The notes: generated by a model from the letters alone, not told the origin. A stretch of DNA of 12,587 nt from Actinomycetes bacterium (GCA_021798135.1 JAJZYI010000074.1:1-12587), one strand, 5' to 3'; shown: positions 1-6,872, numbered from the stretch's first letter. A program made the numbers and translations.

Positions 1-951
1 CCTCGGTGTGCCGGCCCCCGGTGTGGCGGCGCCCGGTGTGCCGGTCCCCGGTGTGCCGGCCCCCGGTGTGGCGGCGTCCGGAGTGCCGGCGGTGCCAGCG
101 GGGGCTGCGCGCTCCGGCCCGGCGCCGGCGGCGAACGACCGTCGCCGGAGGTCCGCCGCCGTGGCCATGAGGTCGACGATGCCGGTGGCGGCACCCGACG
201 GCAGGACGCTGGACCGGCCCCGGAACCGGACCGTCACCCCGCCCAGGCCGGCCACCGACGCCTGGCCGGCGTCGAGGTCGAGGACGAGGGCGGTGTGCTC
301 GTCGACGCCCAGCACCCAGGTGTCGTCGGGCAGGTCCCGCTCCAGCAGGGCGAGGCGCTGCTCGCCGAGGTAGCAGTAGCGGGTGTCGTGCGTCCCGCCC
401 TCGGCGTTGTCGAAGTGGGGGACGACCGCGGCCCGGAAGCGGGGGTCGATGTCTCCGAGCAGGTCGAGGCCCGGCACCCAGCGGGGCTCCTCGCCGACCT
501 TGTAGATCTCGTACACCGGCACCGTGTGCGTGCCCAGCGTCAGCGCCGCCGCCGACGAGAAGGTCAGGGCACCGCCGAGCGCGAGCTTCTCGCGCAGGAG
601 GCCCGGCACCAGGGTGCCGCGCCAGGTGCGCAGCGCGTAGGTCGGGCTGCCGGGCCCCGAGAACACCAGCGGCGTGGCAGCCAGGCGGGAGACCAGGGCG
701 TCGGCGGCCGGGCCCCGGAGGTCCGCGGCGCGCCGCAGCCCGGCCACCTCGATGCGGGCGCCGATGCTCTGGGCGAAGTAGGCGACGGTCCGGGCGGCCA
801 GCTCGTCGGCGTTGGCCTGGAACCCGAACGGCGTGTCGAGCAGCAGGGCGGGCGGTGCCGGCGGCACCCGGCCCACCACGTCCCGGTGCACCTTGACCAT
901 GGTGGGGGCGGTCTCGCCCGAGCCCATGACGACGAGCAGGCGTGCCGTCAC
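1..951 (-). CDS. Peptidase S51 / type 1 glutamine amidotransferase-like protein, 3' end off the left edge
   Basis: The open frame has at least 317 codons and no stop before the window edge. The GTG start overlaps the DUF2017 stop as GTGA and gives VTARLLVVMGSGETAPTM; an internal ATG at 927 would cut into the first beta strand. The protein shows a glycine turn SGPGSPTYALR near residue 100, then FSSAAAL at about 131-137, where Ser132 or Ser133 would be the nucleophile-elbow serine. PHFDNAEGGTHDT follows, with His179 and His188 as candidate catalytic histidines. This layout fits the class I glutamine amidotransferase-like fold shared by peptidase E and cyanophycinase, but the usual G-x-S-A-G elbow is altered. 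After about residue 285 the chain becomes a Gly/Ala/Thr/Pro pentapeptide repeat. The substrate is unknown. It is the last visible gene of the ctaA-clpS-DUF2017 run and is probably translationally coupled to DUF2017. Fold assignment is moderately secure; function is not. Confidence 0.75.
   Translation of the reverse strand, partial: MTARLLVVMGSGETAPTMVKVHRDVVGRVPPAPPALLLDTPFGFQANADELAARTVAYFAQSIGARIEVAGLRRAADLRGPAADALVSRLAATPLVFSGPGSPTYALRTWRGTLVPGLLREKLALGGALTFSSAAALTLGTHTVPVYEIYKVGEEPRWVPGLDLLGDIDPRFRAAVVPHFDNAEGGTHDTRYCYLGEQRLALLERDLPDDTWVLGVDEHTALVLDLDAGQASVAGLGGVTVRFRGRSSVLPSGAATGIVDLMATAADLRRRSFAAGAGPERAAPAGTAGTPDAATPGAGTPGTGTPGAATPGAGTPR
5..94. repeat. 15-bp tandem repeat, six units, coding the C-terminal tail
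   Basis: Six consecutive 15-bp units resemble GGTGTGCCGGCCCCC, with substitutions. Read on the minus strand in the frame of the S51-like gene, they give a G-x-x-T-P pentapeptide repeat. The unit is a multiple of three, so copy-number changes would keep the frame. The array may continue beyond the left edge. Confidence 0.85.
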
Positions 952-1535
952 CGGGCCGTTCCCGGGCCCTCGCCGCCCGGCGCCGACCAGGGCGGGTGGT
1001 CGGGGACGGTGCCGTCCCACCCGTCGAGCAGCGACGGCCCCGCCTCCACCGGGTCGTCGTCGCCGCCCGGGGGCAGGAGCGCGGCGAGCGCCTCGACCGC
1101 GTCGTCCTGCACGCTGCTCAGGTAGTGGTAGAGCGCCAGGGGCGCGGTGCGCGGGTCGCCGGGCGCCGGCAGGGCCATGTCCTCGCTCACGTCGAGCTGC
1201 GTGCCGAGCAGGAGCCGGAGCGTCTCGAGGGCGGCGAGCCACTGGCCGAGCTGCCCCTCGTCGATCACCGGCTGCGACGCCGTCGCCGCCAGGGCCTGGA
1301 GCGCGTCGCGCCGTGCCCGCACCAGCTCGGGCCCCACCGCCCGGCGGTACTCGTCCTCCGACGCGTCGTCGTGGGGATAGGCCACGGGGAACAGCCGCCG
1401 TGCCGCCGGAGCGTCGCCGTCGACCATGGCCAGGGCCTCCCCCGGCAGCCGGCTCAGGAGCTGGCGCTCCTGGGCGCGCAGCTGGACCCGGAACCGCCCC
1501 CGGCCGTCGGGGGCGAACCGGCGCCGGCGCAGCAC
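948..1535 (-). CDS. DUF2017-family protein
   Basis: The 195-residue soluble, mostly helical protein starts at GTG 1535, giving MLRRRRFAPDGRGRF, 7 nt after the clpS stop. The acidic middle DDASEDEYRRAVGPELVRARRDAL and the later GQLGQWLAALETLRLLLGTQLDVSED resemble the actinobacterial DUF2017 family, which is commonly found directly after clpS. No catalytic motif is visible. The family has no established biochemical role; its linkage to clpS suggests a part in ClpS-dependent proteolysis, which is inference only. Its TGA overlaps the GTG of the next gene, so the two are probably co-translated. The last 25 or so residues are Gly/Pro-rich and probably disordered. Confidence 0.85.
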   Translation of the reverse strand: MLRRRRFAPDGRGRFRVQLRAQERQLLSRLPGEALAMVDGDAPAARRLFPVAYPHDDASEDEYRRAVGPELVRARRDALQALAATASQPVIDEGQLGQWLAALETLRLLLGTQLDVSEDMALPAPGDPRTAPLALYHYLSSVQDDAVEALAALLPPGGDDDPVEAGPSLLDGWDGTVPDHPPWSAPGGEGPGTAR

Positions 1536-1542
1536 GGCGCGC

Positions 1543-1860
1543 TCAGCCCGCCTGCTCGAGCGTGGCCCACAGGCCGTGCTCGTGCAGGCGGAAGACGTCG
1601 AGCTCGGCCCGCTCGCGCGGTCCCGACGACACCACGGCCCTGCCCTTGTGGTGCACGTCGAGCATCAGTCGGGTGGCCTTGGCCCGGCTGAACCCGAACA
1701 GCTTCTGGAAGACGAACGTGACGTAGGACATGAGGTTGACGGGGTCGTTCCACACGACGACCAGCCAGGGCCGGTCGAGTCGCTCGTCGGTGGAGCCCGT
1801 CGGCTCGCGGACCCGCTCCGGTGCGACCGGGACGGCGGTGGCTCCGCCGGCTGCGGTCAT
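1543..1860 (-). CDS. clpS: ATP-dependent Clp protease adaptor ClpS
   Basis: The 105-residue protein has a disordered N-terminus of about 30 residues and then the ClpS core. PWLVVVWNDPVNLMSYV carries the Asn-Asp pair (residues 38-39) that contacts the N-terminal amine of N-degron substrates. FQKLFGFSRAKATRLMLDVHHKG follows, with His70/His71 in the place of the Clp-ATPase-facing histidine region, and the chain ends in the usual ELDVFRLHEHGLWATLE helix. ClpS binds the N-domain of ClpA or ClpC and delivers proteins with N-end-rule residues. The ATG overlaps the ctaA stop as ATGA, so translation is likely coupled to heme A synthase. Length and motifs are normal; identification is secure. Confidence 0.95.
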   Translation of the reverse strand: MTAAGGATAVPVAPERVREPTGSTDERLDRPWLVVVWNDPVNLMSYVTFVFQKLFGFSRAKATRLMLDVHHKGRAVVSSGPRERAELDVFRLHEHGLWATLEQAG

Positions 1861-2954
1861 CGCGTCGGCTCGGCCGTCCGGCCGCTCATGGGTGCACCCT
1901 GCGCCGGCCTGCCGTGGTCCGGGACGTCGTGTGCCGTCGCGGCCTCCCCCGGCGCGTGGCCGGCGGCCACGCCAGCGCCGGCCAGGCCCCCCACGGCCGG
2001 GGCGCCGGCTGCCGCTGCCGGGCCGGCCTCCCCGGCGGTCGCGACGCGGGCCGAGAGGCCGGGAGCGTCGCCGGGGCCGGGTGCGCCCCGGTGGTAGAGG
2101 CCGTCGACGAACCAGAGCGTGGCCACGACGACGACGGCGGCCCCGATCTCGTGCACCTCGACCAGCCCGGGCGGGAGGTGCGCGAAGAACTGGGTGTAGC
2201 CGACCAGGCCCTGCACCACGAGGGCGCCCAGGAGCACGTGGCCGCGGTGCTGCACCGACTCCGGCGCCCGGTCCCTGAACAGGCGGTACAGGAGGACCAG
2301 GAGCATGCAGCCGAGGGCGATGACGATGAGCGAGTGCGTCCGGGCCATGTCGTCGAGCGGCACCGGCAGCCGCACGGCGTTCGGGCTGCCCCCGTCCGGC
2401 CCGGCGCCCGTGGTGGCGGTCCCCGCGGCGATCGCCAGGGCCAGGACGGCGACGAGCCCCCACGCCAGCCGCCGGTCCGCCCGGCCGACCTTGGCCACGC
2501 CGCGGCCGCCGGGGCCGCCCGCCCGCATGGCCAGCACCCACGCCAGCGCCAGCAGGCCCATGCCGACGAAGAAGTGGCCCATCACGACGTACGGGTTGAG
2601 CTTGGTGTACACGACCACGGCGCCCGCGACGGCTTCGGCAAGCACGCCAGCCACCAGGCCCCACGACAGCCAGACGAGGTCGCGGCGCCGCTCGCGCCGC
2701 GCGAGCGCGGCGACGGCGGTGACGGCGATGGCCACCACCAGGACGACCACCACCATGCGGTTGGAGAACTCCATGAGCGGGTGGAACGACAGGGCGGGCG
2801 TGACGTGGCGGCGCGAGCACGTCGGCCAGTCCGGGCAGCCGAGCCCCGAGCCCGTCAGGCGCACGGCCGCGCCCGAGGCCACGTTCAGGACCACCAGGAC
2901 GGTGACCGCCTGGCTGAGCCTGAGGAACGCACGGGGGGAGACACGGGGCAGCAC
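1857..2954 (-). CDS. ctaA: Heme A synthase (COX15/CtaA family)
   Basis: This 365-residue polytopic membrane protein is expected to oxidise the C8 methyl of heme O to the formyl of heme A for cytochrome aa3 oxidase. The first loop carries RLTGSGLGCPDWPTC, with the paired cysteines Cys40 and Cys46. Four histidines sit at helix ends in the CtaA pattern: His58 in FHPLMEFSNRM (with Glu62), His127 in VMGHFFVG, His207 in ARTHSLIVI and His268 in VEVHEIG. About eight membrane segments end near residue 287. A Gly/Ala/Pro-rich tail of about 78 residues follows, longer than usual for the family. The start is GTG 2954; a downstream ATG would remove the first helix and cysteines. A TACGAT -10-like hexamer lies 9 nt before the start. 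The gene heads the ctaA-clpS-DUF2017-S51 run and is divergent from ctaB. Confidence 0.95.
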   Translation of the reverse strand: MLPRVSPRAFLRLSQAVTVLVVLNVASGAAVRLTGSGLGCPDWPTCSRRHVTPALSFHPLMEFSNRMVVVVLVVAIAVTAVAALARRERRRDLVWLSWGLVAGVLAEAVAGAVVVYTKLNPYVVMGHFFVGMGLLALAWVLAMRAGGPGGRGVAKVGRADRRLAWGLVAVLALAIAAGTATTGAGPDGGSPNAVRLPVPLDDMARTHSLIVIALGCMLLVLLYRLFRDRAPESVQHRGHVLLGALVVQGLVGYTQFFAHLPPGLVEVHEIGAAVVVVATLWFVDGLYHRGAPGPGDAPGLSARVATAGEAGPAAAAGAPAVGGLAGAGVAAGHAPGEAATAHDVPDHGRPAQGAPMSGRTAEPTR

Positions 2955-2963
2955 CGCCCCGCG

Positions 2964-2969
2964 ATCGTA
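2964..2969 (-). promoter_or_regulatory. Candidate -10 element for the ctaA run
   Basis: The minus strand reads TACGAT here, matching the actinobacterial TANNNT -10 pattern. Nine nucleotides separate it from GTG 2954, so the transcript would have a leader of at most about two nucleotides. No clear -35 was found. Confidence 0.4.
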
Positions 2970-3041
2970 TCGAAGCCGGGGGAGCGGGCTCCCGTCGGCC
3001 CCCTCCCGCCGGGCCGGTCACCGGTGCCGCCCGGCTCACGA

Positions 3042-3234
3042 GCTCCCTGGCGCCGGCTCGTTGCGGCCGGCGGTGCTCTCTGGCGCCGGCTCGTGCGGCC
3101 GGCGGTGCTCTCTGGCGCCGGCTCGTGCGGCCGGCGGTGCTCTCTGGCGCCGGCTCGTGCGGCCGGCGGTGCTCCCTGGCGTCGGCTCGTGCGGCCGGCG
3201 GTGCTCTCTGGCGCCGGCTCGTGCGGCCGGCGGT
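3042..3234. repeat. Six tandem 32-bp units, each a 7-bp palindrome, between ctaA and ctaB
   Basis: Units start at 3042, 3075, 3107, 3139, 3171 and 3203. The consensus is GCTCTCTGG, arm CGCCGGC, spacer TCGTGCG, arm GCCGGCG, then GT. The first unit has one extra base, inside the spacer (TCGTTGCG). The fifth has CGTCGGC in the left arm, which as RNA still pairs through G-U. The unit is not divisible by three, so coding is unlikely. There are no spacers between units, so this is not CRISPR. The array fills most of the ctaA/ctaB intergenic region, between the two candidate promoters. The remaining flanks (2970-3041 and 3235-3266) show nothing recognisable. Confidence 0.95.
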
Positions 3235-3266
3235 GCCCCAGGCCACGGCCCCTGTGGGCGGCCGCT

Positions 3267-3296
3267 TTGTCGGGCGGGTGCCGCTCGCCGTAGTCT
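3267..3296 (+). promoter_or_regulatory. Candidate promoter for ctaB
   Basis: A TAGTCT -10 hexamer (3291-3296) lies 8 nt before the ctaB ATG. A weak TTGTCG -35-like element (3267-3272) lies 18 nt upstream of it. Transcription would start within about two bases of the ATG, and no Shine-Dalgarno sequence precedes the ATG, so the message is probably leaderless. Confidence 0.45.
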
Positions 3297-3304
3297 TGCC
3301 CCCG

Positions 3305-4213
3305 ATGACCTCGCTCTCCCCTGCCCTGCAGGGTGTCGTGACGCGGGGGGCGAAGATCCGCGGCTACGTGGCGCTCACCAAGCCACGCATCATCGAGCTG
3401 CTGCTGGTCACGACGCTCCCGACCATGTTCGTGGCGCGCCGCGGCATCCCGTCGGTGGGCCTGATGGCGGCGACCCTGGCCGGCGGGGCCCTGGCCGCCG
3501 GTGGCGCCAACGCCATCAACATGGTGGTCGACCGGGACATCGACCGCGTCATGCGCCGGACGCAGGGCCGTCCCCTGGTCACCGGGGCCGTCACCCCGGT
3601 CGCCGCCATGGTGTTCGCCGTCACCCTGGAGGTGGTCGCCTTCGCCGAGCTGTGGGTGTCGGTGAACCTGCTGTCGGCCGTGCTGGCCGTGTCGGCGACC
3701 GCCTTCTACGTCTTCGTCTACACGCTCTGGCTGAAGCGGACCTCGACCCAGAACATCGTGATCGGCGGGGCGGCCGGCGCCGTGCCCGTGCTGGTCGGCT
3801 GGACGTCGGTCACCGGGCACCTCGCGTGGTCGCCGGTGGTGCTGTTCGCCCTGGTCTTCATCTGGACGCCGCCGCACTTCTGGGCGCTGGCCATCCGCTA
3901 CCGCGACGACTACCGGGCGGCCCACGTGCCGATGCTCCCCGCGGTCACCTCCATGCAGGCCACGGCCACGCGCATCCTCGGGTACACGGTCCTGCTGGCG
4001 GCGACGAGCCTGGTCTTCGGCGCCGTGGCCCACATGGGCCCGGTCTACTGGGTGGCGTCGGTCGCGACCGGTGGGCTCTTCACCGCCCATGCCGTACGGC
4101 TCCGGCGCGCGCCGTCTCCCAAGGCCGCCATGCGGGTGTTCCACTTCTCCATCACCTACCTGGCCGTGCTGTTCTGCGCCATGGCCGTGGACGTCGTCCT
4201 GCGGGCACACTGA
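3305..4213 (+). CDS. ctaB: Protoheme IX farnesyltransferase (heme O synthase)
   Basis: This 302-residue UbiA-superfamily membrane prenyltransferase attaches farnesyl to the heme B vinyl group, giving heme O, the substrate of CtaA. YVALTKPRIIELLL opens the first helix. The first aspartate motif is intact in NMVVDRDIDRVMRRTQGRPL, with Asn72, Asp76 and Asp80. The second conserved loop appears as YTLWLKRTSTQNIVIGGAAGAVP. IWTPPHFWALAIRYRDDY is the classic CtaB signature. Eight or nine membrane segments are visible. ATG 3305 was chosen because it starts right before the conserved N-terminus and sits 8 nt after a TAGTCT -10; longer in-frame extension would run into the 32-bp repeats. Its TGA shares one base with the next ATG (TGATG). 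Confidence 0.97.
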   Translation: MTSLSPALQGVVTRGAKIRGYVALTKPRIIELLLVTTLPTMFVARRGIPSVGLMAATLAGGALAAGGANAINMVVDRDIDRVMRRTQGRPLVTGAVTPVAAMVFAVTLEVVAFAELWVSVNLLSAVLAVSATAFYVFVYTLWLKRTSTQNIVIGGAAGAVPVLVGWTSVTGHLAWSPVVLFALVFIWTPPHFWALAIRYRDDYRAAHVPMLPAVTSMQATATRILGYTVLLAATSLVFGAVAHMGPVYWVASVATGGLFTAHAVRLRRAPSPKAAMRVFHFSITYLAVLFCAMAVDVVLRAH

Positions 4214-4809
4214 TGCCGGCGGCGCTGGCCCCCGACGGCCGGCGAGCACGCCGCCGCCGGCTGCTGGCGGCGGCGGCCGTCCCGCTCGCCGGGGCCCTCG
4301 TCCTGGGCCTGGTGCTGACCGTCGGCGCCGGCGGGTCCCCGCCCGAGCGTCTGGCGGCCTTCTCGCTGCCCCGCCTGGGGCCTGCCGGCGCCGAAGCGGC
4401 CGACCCCGTCCGCTACCCGCTGGCCGGGGCGGCAGCGGCCCGGCCGGTCGTCCTCACCTTCTTCGCGTCGTGGTGCGTGCTGTGCAGGACCGACCTGCCG
4501 GTGGTGGCCAGGGTGGCAGCGGAGGAGCGCCGGGCGGGGAACAGCACGGTGTTCATCGGGGTCGACGGCAACGACCCGGCACGGGCGGGATGGGCGTTCG
4601 CCCAGTCCAAGGGCGTGCAGTTCCCGGTCGCGTCGGACCAGACCGAGCAGGTCGCCCGGCAGATCGGCCTGACGGGGCTGCCCGACACGGTGGTGGTCGA
4701 CCCCTCGGGTCAGGTGGTGCGCCGCTTCGCCGGGGCCGTCGACGCGGCCCAGCTCGAGCGGGCGGTCGCCGCCGTCGCGCCGCGGCACGCCGTCCGGCCG
4801 GCGAGCTGA
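4213..4809 (+). CDS. Membrane-anchored TlpA/ResA-like thioredoxin
   Basis: The 198-residue protein begins with an arginine-rich stretch (residues 10-16) and one hydrophobic anchor (about 17-38), placing the rest outside the membrane. The thioredoxin fold shows VVLTFFASWCVLCRTDLPVV with the redox pair Cys88-x-x-Cys91, a central FIGVDGNDPA strand, and the cis-proline loop TGLPDTVVVDPSG at Pro157. This is the TlpA/ResA/CcmG layout of extracytoplasmic reductases that keep heme-binding or copper-site cysteines reduced. The start overlaps the ctaB stop by one base, so expression is coupled to heme O synthesis. A role in cytochrome oxidase (CuA) or cytochrome c maturation is inferred from this context only. 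No Sco-type metal-binding histidine pattern is evident. Confidence 0.9.
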   Translation: MPAALAPDGRRARRRRLLAAAAVPLAGALVLGLVLTVGAGGSPPERLAAFSLPRLGPAGAEAADPVRYPLAGAAAARPVVLTFFASWCVLCRTDLPVVARVAAEERRAGNSTVFIGVDGNDPARAGWAFAQSKGVQFPVASDQTEQVARQIGLTGLPDTVVVDPSGQVVRRFAGAVDAAQLERAVAAVAPRHAVRPAS

Positions 4810-4810
4810 C

Positions 4811-4870
4811 CGCCCGGCCCGCGGGTCCTCCGCCCGGCCCGGGGATCTCCCGCCCGGCTCGGGGATCCGC
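4811..4870. repeat. Three tandem 20-bp units between convergent genes
   Basis: Units begin at 4811, 4831 and 4851 and share the stem CGCCCGGCYCGSGGRTC with small changes. They fill the first half of the 116-bp gap between the thioredoxin gene and the convergent ABC permease gene. A transcription terminator might be expected in this gap, but no clean hairpin with a T tract is visible. Nothing else is recognised up to 4925. Confidence 0.8.
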
Positions 4871-4925
4871 CACCCGCAGGTCGCGCCGGGGCGACGGGGG
4901 CGCCGCGCTCACCGGCGAGAGGCCG

Positions 4926-5654
4926 TCACTCCCAGCGGAAGGCCAGCGCCGCCAGCACGGGGCCGCCCACGGCCCAGGCGGCGAGCACCAGCCAGGCCCA
5001 CCACTCGACGGCTAGGCCGCCGGTCAGGGAGCGGTGCAGCGAGTCGGCCAGGGCCGCCGCCGGGAGTGCCCGCGCCACGTCGGCGAGCACGGTTGGCAGC
5101 TTGGCCAGCGGTGCCAGCATGCCGCTCACCAGCAGCAGGACCAGCCACAGGCCGTTGGAGGCGGCCAGGTTCACCTCGGGGCGCAGGCGACCGGCCAGGA
5201 CCAGGCCGATGCCACCGAAGCCGGCGGTCGCCAGCAGGATCACGCCGACGGCCGCCGCGACCCCGGAAGCGCTCGGGCGCCACCCGAGGCCGACGGCCAC
5301 CGCGACGAGGACCGCCGCCTGGACGACCTCCACCACCATGACCGCGGTGATCTTGGCGGCGAGCAGCGCCGGGCGCCCGAGAGGCGTGGCGCCGAGGCGC
5401 TTGAGGACGCCGTAGCCCCGCTCGAACCCCGTGGCGATGCTCAGGTTGACCATGGCCGTGCTCATGATGGCCAGCGCCATCATCCCCGGGGCGAGGAAGC
5501 CGACAGGGTGGCCCGGCCCGGTCGGCAGGATGTGGACCTCGGTGAGGAACACGAGCAGCAGGACGGGGATGCCGAGGGTGAGCAGCAGGGACTCCCCGCG
5601 GCGCATGGTCATCGACAGCTCGGCTGCCGTCTGCGCTGCCCAGCGGCGGGTCAT
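4926..5654 (-). CDS. ABC-2 type transporter permease
   Basis: The 242-residue protein has six hydrophobic segments. MTRRWAAQTAAELSMTMRRGESLLLTLGIP begins with the amphipathic lead-in typical of ABC-2 exporters, and GFERGYGVLKRLGATPLGRPALLAAKI is the conserved cytoplasmic coupling loop of this family. The late helix LLLVSGMLAPLAKLPTVL carries the usual mid-membrane proline/glycine break. The ATG overlaps the ATPase stop as ATGA, so the two subunits are co-translated and would form a 2+2 exporter. From memory, a similar permease-ATPase pair sits next to ctaA in Mycobacterium (Rv1457c-Rv1458c region). The substrate is unknown; drug or heme-related export are both possible. Confidence 0.9.
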   Translation of the reverse strand: MTRRWAAQTAAELSMTMRRGESLLLTLGIPVLLLVFLTEVHILPTGPGHPVGFLAPGMMALAIMSTAMVNLSIATGFERGYGVLKRLGATPLGRPALLAAKITAVMVVEVVQAAVLVAVAVGLGWRPSASGVAAAVGVILLATAGFGGIGLVLAGRLRPEVNLAASNGLWLVLLLVSGMLAPLAKLPTVLADVARALPAAALADSLHRSLTGGLAVEWWAWLVLAAWAVGGPVLAALAFRWE

Positions 5655-6865
5655 CGCCGGCCCCGCCTCCGGCCGCCGCGGTCCCGCCGGCCGTGGCCGG
5701 CCTGGCTGGCACCGGCCTGGCTGGCACCGGCCCGGCTGGCACCGGTCGCGGCACCGTTGCCGGCGCCGTCGTCCGAACCGCCGCCGTCCGAACCGCCGCC
5801 GTCCGAACCGCCGCCGCGCTGGCCGTCGGTGGCCCCGACGAGCTGCAGGTATGCCTCCTCGAGCGTTGCCGCCGACGTCCGCAGGCCCTGCACGGGTAGG
5901 CCCTGGCGGTCGAGCCACGCCGCGACGGCCGCCACCGTGGCCGGGGTGGCGGGCCCTGCGACCTCGTAGTGGCCGGGCGCCGCCTCGGCCACGCCACCCG
6001 CCGCCGGGCCGAGGGCGGCGGCCAGCTCGGTGACGTCGAGGCCGGCGGGGGCGACGAACCGGACGGCCTCGCCCCCCGCGGAGGCAGCCAGCTGGGCGGG
6101 GGTGCCGCTCGCCACCACCCGGCCCCGGGCGACGATCACGACGTGGTCGGCGAGGTGCTCCGCCTCGGGCAGCTCGTGGGTCGTGAGGACGACGCAGGTG
6201 CCCCTCGACCGCTCGTCCGCCACCACCTGCCGGATGGCCAGCCGGCCCTCGGGGTCCACGCCGGCGGTCGGCTCGTCCAGGAACAGCACCTCCGGCCGGC
6301 CGACCAGGGCGAGCGCCAGGCTCAGGCGCTGCTGCTCCCCGCCCGACAGCCGCCGCCACGGGGTGGTGGCGACCGGGCCGAGCGCCACCAGGTCCAGCAG
6401 GGCGTCGGGGTCGCGCGGGCGGTCGTAGTACCGGGCGAACAGGTGCAGTGCCTGGCGCGGTGCCATCGTGGGGTACACGCCGCCGCGCTGGAGCATGACG
6501 CCCATGCGCCCGACGAGGGCGCGGTGGTCCGCCACCGGGTCGAGCCCGAGCACCCGCACTCGGCCCCCGGTCGCCCGGCGGTAGCCCTCGAGCGTCTCCA
6601 CCGTGGAGGTCTTGCCGGCACCGTTGGGGCCCAGCACGGCCAGCACCTGGCCCCGCCTGGCGGACAGGGAGAGGCCGTCCACGGCGGTGACGCGGCCGTA
6701 GCGGACCACCAGGCCGTCGCAGGTGACGGCGTCGTCGGCAGCCCCCGCGTCGCCGGCGGCGTCACCGGCGACGTCGGCGTCGTCAGGGTCGCCCGCCCCG
6801 GGCGCGGCGCTGCCCCCGGGCTGGCCGTCGCCGGGACGCGTGCCGGCGTGGGAGCGGGAGGGCAC
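5651..6865 (-). CDS. ABC transporter ATP-binding protein with long N- and C-terminal extensions
   Basis: A 404-residue ABC ATPase. The nucleotide-binding domain starts near residue 47 (VTCDGLVVRYGRVTAVDGLS). It contains Walker A GPNGAGKT at 79-86, a Q-loop in GVMLQRGGVYPT, the signature LSGGEQQRLSLA at 173-184, Walker B VLFLDEPTAGVDPEG at about 193-207 and the switch histidine His230 in LTTHE. All catalytic residues are present. The first 46 residues are Gly/Ala/Asp-rich and the last 60 or so contain SDGGG and SQAGA repeats and end in a strongly basic stretch; neither is needed for an NBD. Start: the conserved domain has no nearer ATG or GTG, and GTG 6865 lies 7 nt after a TAGCCT -10-like hexamer, suggesting a leaderless start. 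It precedes its permease with an ATGA overlap and is divergent from serS by 27 nt. Confidence 0.88.
   Translation of the reverse strand: MPSRSHAGTRPGDGQPGGSAAPGAGDPDDADVAGDAAGDAGAADDAVTCDGLVVRYGRVTAVDGLSLSARRGQVLAVLGPNGAGKTSTVETLEGYRRATGGRVRVLGLDPVADHRALVGRMGVMLQRGGVYPTMAPRQALHLFARYYDRPRDPDALLDLVALGPVATTPWRRLSGGEQQRLSLALALVGRPEVLFLDEPTAGVDPEGRLAIRQVVADERSRGTCVVLTTHELPEAEHLADHVVIVARGRVVASGTPAQLAASAGGEAVRFVAPAGLDVTELAAALGPAAGGVAEAAPGHYEVAGPATPATVAAVAAWLDRQGLPVQGLRTSAATLEEAYLQLVGATDGQRGGGSDGGGSDGGGSDDGAGNGAATGASRAGASQAGASQAGHGRRDRGGRRRGRR
5701..5745. repeat. 15-bp tandem repeat, three units, in the ABC ATPase tail
   Basis: Three 15-bp units CCTGGCTGGCACCGG, the last with one change, encode the AGASQ pentapeptide repeat on the minus strand near the C-terminus of the ATPase. 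The frame is preserved by unit length. Confidence 0.9.
5771..5815. repeat. 15-bp perfect tandem repeat, three units, in the ABC ATPase tail
   Basis: Three identical copies of GTCCGAACCGCCGCC encode GGGSD repeats on the minus strand, directly after the ordered ATPase domain (AYLQLVGATDG). The perfect identity suggests recent amplification. Confidence 0.95.
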
Positions 6866-6872
6866 GGCGTCG

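Noticed and set aside
3042..3234. CRISPR array
   Set aside because: The 32-bp units are contiguous with no unique spacers, and no cas gene is present.
1821..3293. Long plus-strand open frame of 490 codons
   Set aside because: It is antisense to clpS and ctaA, whose family motifs are complete. Long antisense frames are expected at this GC content.
2305..4809. 834-codon plus-strand frame covering the thioredoxin gene
   Set aside because: Its upstream part runs antisense through ctaA, across the 32-bp repeats and out of frame through ctaB. Only the part from 4213 is real.
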